From CFX5 sp023384495 (lineage in GTDB: Bacteria > Chloroflexota > Anaerolineae > Caldilineales > Caldilineaceae): a stretch of 64,000 nucleotides of DNA. The translations under genes and the position numbers were made by a program. The stretch spans positions 1-64,000 of the forward strand of contig JASNZV010000014.1 of the NCBI GenBank assembly GCA_048499455.1, in the 5' to 3' direction. This document shows positions 58,725 to 64,000 of this stretch, piece after piece (position 1 is the first letter of the stretch; each line of letters starts with the position of its first letter). The notes under the pieces were generated by a model that saw only the letters and a program-made list of their open reading frames with translations, was not told the DNA's origin and did not search any database.

Positions 58725-58768
58725 ACCAGAGGAAGTGGGTAACGTGAGTTAGGTAAAGGAGAAAGAAA

Positions 58769-60769
58769 ATGAACAGGCTACTCATTATCAAGAAATCCAT
58801 GACGATGGTGTTGACTCTCGTGATAATGCTGTCGCTTGTCGCACCAGTCATGGCCCAGGAAAACAAAGTCGCGCCGGGCGGGAATGCACCGACTGCGCCA
58901 TCGCAGCCACAAAGGCCGACCGATCCCGCCGAACTGGAGGCTTTTCTGGATGAGCTATTGGCAAGACAGATGGAAGAGCACCACATTGCGGGGGCAGCTG
59001 TCTCTGTCGTCAAAGACGGCAAGTTGCTTTTTGCCAAGGGCTACGGCTACGCCGACCTTGAGGAGGGCATCCCGGTCGACCCCGAACAGACGATCTTTCG
59101 CATTGGTTCAGTCGGCAAGCTGTTCACCTGGACGGCGGTGATGCAGCTCGTCGAGCAGGGCAAGCTGGACCTGGACGCGGATATCAACACCTATCTCGAC
59201 TTCCGTATCCCGGACACCTATCCACAACCGATCACCCTCAAGCATCTGATGACCCATACGTCAGGGTTCGAAGACCGGTGGTTCGGGAGTGCGGTGTCGG
59301 ATGCCAATGATCTGGTACCAGCGCGCGAATGGCTGGTCTCCCATCTGTGGGCGCGGGTGAACCCGCCCGGCGTGTATGCCAGGTACTCGAACTACAATGC
59401 AATCCTGGCAGGGTACATCGTGGCGCGGGTAGCGGGCCAGCCCTACGACCAATACATCCAGGAACATATCTTTAACCCACTGGGCATGGTGCATTCAACT
59501 GCCCAGTCGCCGCTACCGCCAGCCCTGCGCCCACCTGCATCCGTGGGATACACGTATGCCGATGGCGCCTTCCAGCCATTCCCCGATTATGCGGCTCAGC
59601 CGGCGGGACTGCCGTCCGGCGCACACCAGGCCAGCGTCACGGACATGGCCCGTTTTATGATCGCACACCTCCAGGGCGGTCGCTACAGCGATGCCAACAT
59701 TGCCGAAGCGCGTATCTTGCAAGAAGCCACGGCAGAGCAAATGCACAGCACGCTGTACACGCCTGACCCGCGCCTCCTGGGCGCCGCGTACGGCTTTTTC
59801 GATTGGAGCGACAACGGCCAACGGACGCTCGGGCATACCGGCTATTCGCCACCGATGCATAGTGTGCTGCTGCTTTTGCCCGACCAGAACCTGGGTGTCT
59901 TTGTGAACTACAACAGCGAGGGTGGTGGGGATCTGACCACGCAGCATTTTGGGTTCCAGAGAGCGTTTTTTGACCACTACTTTCCCGCCTCTGCGGTCGC
60001 TCCCATCCAACCGCCGGCGGACTTCGCCGGGCGAGCCGGTCGGTTCGTGGGTGCTTATAGCACCATTAGCCCATCAACCACCCTGGTCAAGATCAGTGGG
60101 CTCTTCGGCGGCGGATACGCCGTAGAAATCAGCGATTCAGGCGACGGCGCGCTGCTCTTTACCATGATGGGGCAACAGTGGCGGTTTGTCGAAGTGGAGC
60201 CGCTCTACTTTCGCCAGGTAGGTGGTCCATTCGCCCTCGTGTTTCGCGAGGACGACAGGGGGCGCATCACCCACATGTTTACCGACCTCATGCCCCAGTA
60301 TGCTGAATTAAAGCTGGGCTGGTACGAAACGCCCGGTTTCAACATGACATTAGCCCTGGGTTGCGTCCTGATCTTCCTGTCCATCATCCCTGTAGCGGCG
60401 TTCCGCTTGATTCGGAGCCGCAGGCAGAACGGCGCTGGGAAACCCGAGGCTCGCACCACCCGCATTGCTTACTGGATCGTGGTGGCGATCTGCGTTCTGA
60501 ACTTGATCTTCCTGGCCGGCATGGTGTGGGGTGTGATGTGGGGCACGTCAAACATATTGCTCGACCCAGCGCCGATCATCAAGGTCGTGCTGGGTCTGGG
60601 CGTTTTGTCTGCCGTGCTGACAGCCGGCGCGCTGGCCTACACGGTGTTGGCCTGGAAGAACAGCTACTGGGGCAGCGCCGGCCGCGCCTATTACACGCTG
60701 GTGACGGTCGCAGCGGTCGCTTTTGTCTGGTTCCTAAATTACTGGAACCTGTTGGGGTGGCGGTACTAG
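58769..60769 (+). CDS. beta-lactamase-like serine hydrolase with C-terminal membrane domain
   Basis: 666 residues from ATG 58769 (AAAGGAG upstream). A signal peptide (TLVIMLSLVAPVMA) precedes the hydrolase fold: GSVGKLFTW (Ser-x-x-Lys near residue 114), YSNYNAILAGYIVARVAGQP (Tyr motif near 206) and TLGHTGYSPPMHSVLLLLPD. A beta-rich domain follows to about 520. Then three to four membrane helices (LALGCVLIFLSIIPVAAFRL, YWIVVAICVLNLIFLAGMVW, VLGLGVLSAVLTAGALAYTV). It is a membrane-tethered exported hydrolase, paralogous to the preceding gene product in the catalytic part. Substrate unknown. Confidence 0.85.
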   Translation: MNRLLIIKKSMTMVLTLVIMLSLVAPVMAQENKVAPGGNAPTAPSQPQRPTDPAELEAFLDELLARQMEEHHIAGAAVSVVKDGKLLFAKGYGYADLEEGIPVDPEQTIFRIGSVGKLFTWTAVMQLVEQGKLDLDADINTYLDFRIPDTYPQPITLKHLMTHTSGFEDRWFGSAVSDANDLVPAREWLVSHLWARVNPPGVYARYSNYNAILAGYIVARVAGQPYDQYIQEHIFNPLGMVHSTAQSPLPPALRPPASVGYTYADGAFQPFPDYAAQPAGLPSGAHQASVTDMARFMIAHLQGGRYSDANIAEARILQEATAEQMHSTLYTPDPRLLGAAYGFFDWSDNGQRTLGHTGYSPPMHSVLLLLPDQNLGVFVNYNSEGGGDLTTQHFGFQRAFFDHYFPASAVAPIQPPADFAGRAGRFVGAYSTISPSTTLVKISGLFGGGYAVEISDSGDGALLFTMMGQQWRFVEVEPLYFRQVGGPFALVFREDDRGRITHMFTDLMPQYAELKLGWYETPGFNMTLALGCVLIFLSIIPVAAFRLIRSRRQNGAGKPEARTTRIAYWIVVAICVLNLIFLAGMVWGVMWGTSNILLDPAPIIKVVLGLGVLSAVLTAGALAYTVLAWKNSYWGSAGRAYYTLVTVAAVAFVWFLNYWNLLGWRY

Positions 60770-60796
60770 GTTCGGTTGACATTTCAGCCTGCACAG

Positions 60797-60848
60797 CGGT
60801 GCGATGCACATGCAAAGTGCGTTGCACCTGAGACGTGCATCGCACCTG
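60797..60848. repeat. dispersed palindromes, family B (two units)
   Basis: GGTGCGATGCAC / GTGCGTTGCACC with loop ATGCAAA, and then ACGTGCATCGCACCT, which also pairs with the first arm. Confidence 0.8.
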
Positions 60849-60957
60849 GCCGGGTCATACGCCGCCGGACAAATGCCACAGAACCTAGTTGGCAAACGTT
60901 GCAAGGCTGGTGAGGCTGTCATCCATCGCCCGCCAGCCAATAAATAAGGGAAAGCTC

Positions 60958-61788
60958 ATGTCAACACAAGAAATCACCCCAACGAGTAACCTGCAAACGC
61001 TTCCAACGACCTACAGGAAAGAGCAGTACACACTCTGGCAAATTCTTGCCATCTGGCTGGTCGCCGGTGCTCCCATGTGGCTGCTGGGTTGGGTGGCTTA
61101 CCCGGCGATGAGCGCCGGTCTCTCGCCGGTAGACGCCGGTCTGCTGCGCATGAAGTTGTTGACAGCCGGGCTGATCTGGCAGTTTGTGCTGGCGATGATC
61201 ATCCTCTATCGCGAAGAGGGCAACATCCGGCTGGGCACAATCACCCGCCGTTTTTGGCTCAATCATCCGGTTTCAGCCAGCACGGGCAAGACAAAGAAAG
61301 CCCTATGGTGGTGGATCATTCCTTTGATCCTACTGGTTGCCTTCCTGGAAATAGCCTTGAGGTCTCCGCTCATCGATGCCTGGCTTAAGATTTTCCCCTT
61401 TTTTGCCGATCCCGGGGGAAATTCTTTTGAAGCGGTTTTCGCTCCTGAAAACCGCGCCCAATGGTTCGGAAATTGGAGTTTACTGGGGTTGTTCCTTACC
61501 TCGGCGCTCTTCAACACATTCCTGGGCGAGGAATTCATCTTCCGCGGTGTTTTGTTGCCCAAAATGGCAGGCGTTTTTGGAAAAGGGGATTGGGTGGCAA
61601 ACGGCATCCTCTTCAGTTTGTACCATCTTCATCAACCCTGGGGCATCCTGGCAACCATGCCGGCAGACCTAGTGACTGCGTATTCTGGCAAGCGGTTCCG
61701 GAGTAATTGGTTCCCCATCATCATTCACTCGGGGCAAAGCGTATTCTTCCTGTTTTTGATTTTGGGGCTCGTGTTCGGAATGGCGTGA
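60958..61788 (+). CDS. CPBP-family intramembrane metalloprotease
   Basis: 276 residues from ATG 60958 (AAGGGAAA upstream). About seven membrane helices. The CPBP/Abi motifs are FLGEEFIFRGVLLPKM (Glu-Glu-x3-Arg near residue 191), FSLYHLHQPWGI (His near 221) and FPIIIHSGQSVFFL (second conserved His). These residues bind the metal of the Rce1-like protease fold. Possible roles include processing of prenylated or small peptides and bacteriocin self-immunity. No peptide gene is adjacent; the nearest partner is the small protein at 61809, which follows 20 bases downstream. Confidence 0.88.
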   Translation: MSTQEITPTSNLQTLPTTYRKEQYTLWQILAIWLVAGAPMWLLGWVAYPAMSAGLSPVDAGLLRMKLLTAGLIWQFVLAMIILYREEGNIRLGTITRRFWLNHPVSASTGKTKKALWWWIIPLILLVAFLEIALRSPLIDAWLKIFPFFADPGGNSFEAVFAPENRAQWFGNWSLLGLFLTSALFNTFLGEEFIFRGVLLPKMAGVFGKGDWVANGILFSLYHLHQPWGILATMPADLVTAYSGKRFRSNWFPIIIHSGQSVFFLFLILGLVFGMA

Positions 61789-61808
61789 TGTTCTGTCAAG
61801 GAGTGGAT

Positions 61809-62048
61809 ATGCCACACTGTATAAGTTTGAATTCGCAAAACACGTACGAGATTCGAATCCACGGCCAACCCGACGACTCCTGGCGAGAGTGGTTCGGCGA
61901 CGCACAGATCAAGGTCGCAACCCCGAACGATACCATGCAGGCTACCACCTTCACCGACGTCGTTATGGATCAGGCCGGGCTGGTCGGCCTGATCCGGCGG
62001 CTGCACGGGTTGGGAATCCTGCTGTTGTCCGTCCGTTTGGTAGAGTAA
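61809..62048 (+). CDS. small conserved protein, paralogue of the one at 41488
   Basis: 79 residues from ATG 61809, with AAGGAG upstream. It shares the layout of the protein at 41488: YEIRIHGQPDDSWREWFGDA, then a variable middle, then VVMDQAGLVGLIRRLHGLGI and a hydrophobic end LLLSVRLVE. It is probably co-transcribed with the CPBP protease. Function unknown; two copies next to membrane/lipoprotein genes suggest a family linked with regulation or surface proteins. Confidence 0.75.
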   Translation: MPHCISLNSQNTYEIRIHGQPDDSWREWFGDAQIKVATPNDTMQATTFTDVVMDQAGLVGLIRRLHGLGILLLSVRLVE

Positions 62049-62367
62049 CAGTACATAATCGGCGTTCTCTCCCGCCGACCACGCCGACCACGCCGACCAC
62101 CAATAAAGAACCTCGCATGCACTTCACCATCCAGAATCTCTCCAAACCATATTAAATGTCACCTGTTGTGCGGCAGTGGACCGCTCGGGGCATGGAATGA
62201 TCGCAGGCGGAGGACACTGTACCACACCTGGACAACTGACCAGGTCCAAAACGCCCCAAGTGGCCGTCGTCTTTTGCCCACCCTGCCGCTACGATAGCCT
62301 CAATTCCCACCATCGAGCCTACGTAACATTGATCGACCATCCGCGCCAATTACAGGAGAAGGCAACA
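62049..62367. other. 319-base gap with a short tandem repeat
   Basis: No gene is supported; a longer frame entering the corrinoid gene from 62176 is not protein-like. At 62077-62100 the 9-base unit GCCGACCAC is repeated three times. Nothing else was seen. Confidence 0.6.
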
Positions 62368-63003
62368 ATGGGCAGTGATTTGCAGGACCTCAAAGCGGCG
62401 ATCATCGACGGTGACAACAAAGCAGCCATCGCGCTCACCGGCCAGCTGATCGAAACCGGAGCCAGCCCCCAATCGATCCTGAATGACGGTCTGATCGCAG
62501 GGATGAGCGAAGTCGGCGAGTTGTTCAAGTGTGGCGAGTATTTTGTGCCGGAAATGCTGGTTGCGGCGCGGGCGATGAAGAGCGCACTCGAAATCCTGCG
62601 CCCCAGACTGGTGGATACTGGCGTCCAGCCCATCGGCACCATTGTGCTCGGCACTGTGCGCGGTGACCTGCACGACATCGGCAAAAATCTGACCGCAATG
62701 TTTCTGGAAGGCGCTGGTTTTCGTGTCGTGGACTTGGGGGTGGATGTATCCGCCGACAAGTTTGTGGCCGCCGTAAAAGAACACAATGCCGAGCTGCTGG
62801 GTATGTCCGCCTTGCTTACCACCACCATGACCTACACCGCCGAAGTGATTCGCGCCTTGCAGGCAGCCAATCTGCGCGACCAGGTCAAGGTGATCGTCGG
62901 CGGCGCCCCAGTCACGGCGGACTGGGCCCGTCAGATCGGCGCCGACGCCTTTGCGGTAGACGCCGCCAGCGGGGCGGAGCGTTGCAAAGAACTGCTACAT
63001 TAA
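62368..63003 (+). CDS. corrinoid (vitamin B12)-binding methyltransferase component
   Basis: 211 residues from ATG 62368 (AGGAG upstream). The N-terminal helical cap (LKAAIIDGDNKAAIALTGQL, then FKCGEYFVPEMLVAARAMKS) resembles methionine-synthase-type B12 modules. DLHDIGKNLTAMFLEGAGF (D-x-H-x-x-G near residue 101) holds the lower axial His ligand. GMSALLTTTMTY and VKVIVGGAPVTADWARQIGA complete the fold. It carries a methyl group on cobalt between a substrate-specific methyltransferase and a second one. The next gene is a UroD-type methyltransferase, fitting an MtaA/CmuA-like system. Confidence 0.92.
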   Translation: MGSDLQDLKAAIIDGDNKAAIALTGQLIETGASPQSILNDGLIAGMSEVGELFKCGEYFVPEMLVAARAMKSALEILRPRLVDTGVQPIGTIVLGTVRGDLHDIGKNLTAMFLEGAGFRVVDLGVDVSADKFVAAVKEHNAELLGMSALLTTTMTYTAEVIRALQAANLRDQVKVIVGGAPVTADWARQIGADAFAVDAASGAERCKELLH

Positions 63004-63004
63004 C

Positions 63005-63093
63005 AACAGCGTTACACAGAGAACACGGAGGAGACGCAGAGAACACAGAGAAAAGTCTCTGTGCCTTCTCGGTGTCCTCTGTGTAACGCTGTT
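63005..63093. repeat. dispersed palindrome, family C
   Basis: Perfect 17-base outer arms AACAGCGTTACACAGAG / CTCTGTGTAACGCTGTT (63005-63021, 63077-63093) enclose further CACAGAGA/TCTCTGTG pairs. It lies between the corrinoid and methyltransferase genes. A related, less regular copy is at 40850. Confidence 0.9.
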
Positions 63094-63123
63094 TCTCATT
63101 CATCCCGATAAGGTGTCGCTCGC

Positions 63124-64000
63124 ATGAACAACCGGGCACGTTTTCAGGCTACGATGCACTACCAGCCGCGTGATCGCGCGCCGATCACCGACTTTGGTTT
63201 CTGGGAAGAGACCTTTCCGGTATGGTACGAACAGGGGCTGCCGCGCAGGATTCGCTTCAGCTACGCCAACTCAAACCACATCGACTATTTTGGCATGGAT
63301 TTTGGCATCGACGAGCTCTCGCGCAGTACGGAAGTGCGCGTCGGGCTGGCGCCGGCCTTTCGGCTCAAAGTGCTGGAGGACCGTGGGGATCACGAGGTGC
63401 GTCAACAGGCCGATGGGGTGCGCGTGCTGCGCCGCAAGTTTATGAGTTCGATCCCCCAGCACCAGGGCCATCTCCTCACCGACCGCGCTAGTTGGGAGAA
63501 ACACTACAAGCCGCGCCTCGACCCCGATAACCCCAACCGCTTCCCCAAAGACTGGGCCGAGCGGGTGCTGCGGTGGCAAGATCCCAATCGCGACCAGATC
63601 GTCGTCCTGCCCGGCGGCAGCCTCTACGGCTGGCTGCGCAACTGGATGGGTGTCGAGAACCTCTCCTACGTGGTCTACGACGACCCGGCCTGGTTCGAGG
63701 AGATGGTCACCACCGTGGCGGATTGCATCCTCGGTACGCTCCGCCGCGCCCTGGCGTCGGGTGTCCAGTTCGATGCCTGCGGCATGTGGGAAGATATGGC
63801 GTACAACGCAGGACCGCTGCTGAGCCCGCGCCACTTCAAACAGTATCTCGTGCCCCACTATCGGCGTATCACTGACCTGCTGCACAAACATGGGGTTGAT
63901 GTGGTGTGGGTGGACTGCGATGGCGACATCGCGAAACTGGTCCCGCTCTGGCTGGATGCCGGCGTCAACTGCATGTTCCCGCTCGAGATAGGCTCTTGGG
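63124..64000 (+). CDS. uroporphyrinogen decarboxylase-family methyltransferase, N-terminal part
   Basis: 292 residues are seen from ATG 63124; the frame is open at the right edge of the window. It has the UroD-like TIM-barrel opening: ARFQATMHYQPRDRAPITDF, then WEDMAYNAGPLLSPRHFKQY, YRRITDLLHKHGVDVVWVDC and LWLDAGVNCMFPLEIG. In this branch the fold transfers methyl groups to or from corrinoid proteins or CoM, as in MtaA/CmuA. The corrinoid gene directly upstream supports this over haem biosynthesis. The substrate cannot be told from the visible part. Confidence 0.85.
   Translation, partial: MNNRARFQATMHYQPRDRAPITDFGFWEETFPVWYEQGLPRRIRFSYANSNHIDYFGMDFGIDELSRSTEVRVGLAPAFRLKVLEDRGDHEVRQQADGVRVLRRKFMSSIPQHQGHLLTDRASWEKHYKPRLDPDNPNRFPKDWAERVLRWQDPNRDQIVVLPGGSLYGWLRNWMGVENLSYVVYDDPAWFEEMVTTVADCILGTLRRALASGVQFDACGMWEDMAYNAGPLLSPRHFKQYLVPHYRRITDLLHKHGVDVVWVDCDGDIAKLVPLWLDAGVNCMFPLEIGSW

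Noticed and set aside
62077..62100. Regulatory iteron array (GCCGACCAC three times)
   Set aside because: Only three 9-base copies with no replication or partition gene nearby; more likely a short slippage repeat.

Overview
The window looks like a piece of a Chloroflexota chromosome (Anaerolineae/Caldilineae-like). This is inferred from content, not from a marker gene. The signs are high GC, several very large MalT/SARP-type regulators, secreted proteins with a 'YLPLV/FLPLV' linker after the signal peptide, and many intergenic palindromic repeats. No rRNA gene or CRISPR array was seen. One tRNA gene (Val, TAC) is present with a clear promoter and terminator.

Layout. (1) 1-4139: the end of a SARP/BTAD regulator; two tandem near-identical 45-residue hydrophobic peptides missed by usual length cut-offs; a DUF5317 membrane protein; an Os1348-type (NHLP-like) leader-peptide protein; and a histidine kinase core without a sensor. 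(2) 4284-12237: a SIMPL protein, then a compact accessory locus. It holds a PqqD-like/Memo fusion, a SlyD-type isomerase, an HExxH protein overlapping a class I terpene-synthase-like protein, a second Os1348-like leader peptide behind a consensus promoter, a geranylgeranyl-reductase-like flavoprotein and an adenylate-forming ligase. This is the best candidate for an undescribed (peptide and/or isoprenoid) biosynthetic system. (3) 12615-23532: a secreted protein, tRNA-Val, then an eroded island with a DNA-methyltransferase remnant, an IS110 transposase, a DUF433/DUF5615 pair, an HNH protein, an Imm5-like protein, a CHAT N-terminal remnant and a streptomycin-kinase-like protein.

(4) 23771-38828: a Crp/Fnr regulator, then a Tat-exported type II DMSO-reductase-family enzyme of the nitrite oxidoreductase/nitrate reductase type. 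Its parts are the catalytic subunit, two small accessory proteins, the Fe-S subunit, a TorD/NarJ-like chaperone and a haem-b gamma subunit. A hicBA plus AbrB module sits in opposite orientation between the alpha and beta subunit genes. A GTGA-N6-TCAC site upstream of the catalytic gene suits a Crp/Fnr regulator such as the one at 23771. Two DAO-type flavoproteins and a hemerythrin-like protein follow. (5) 38956-47488: membrane and lipoprotein genes on the minus strand, then a pair of large overlapping regulators (LuxR/MalT and XRE/ATPase/TPR). (6) 47829-64000: small membrane and cupredoxin genes, one frameshifted membrane protein, a secreted repeat protein, another MalT-type regulator, two serine hydrolases (one with two beta-lactamase-like domains), a CPBP protease, and at the right edge a corrinoid protein followed by a UroD-type methyltransferase.

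Three families of dispersed palindromes lie in the intergenic gaps. One is built on GTGACAGTCAC, one on GGTGCGATGCACC and one on ACAGAGAACAC. All functions are inferred from sequence motifs read by eye; no database search was run.
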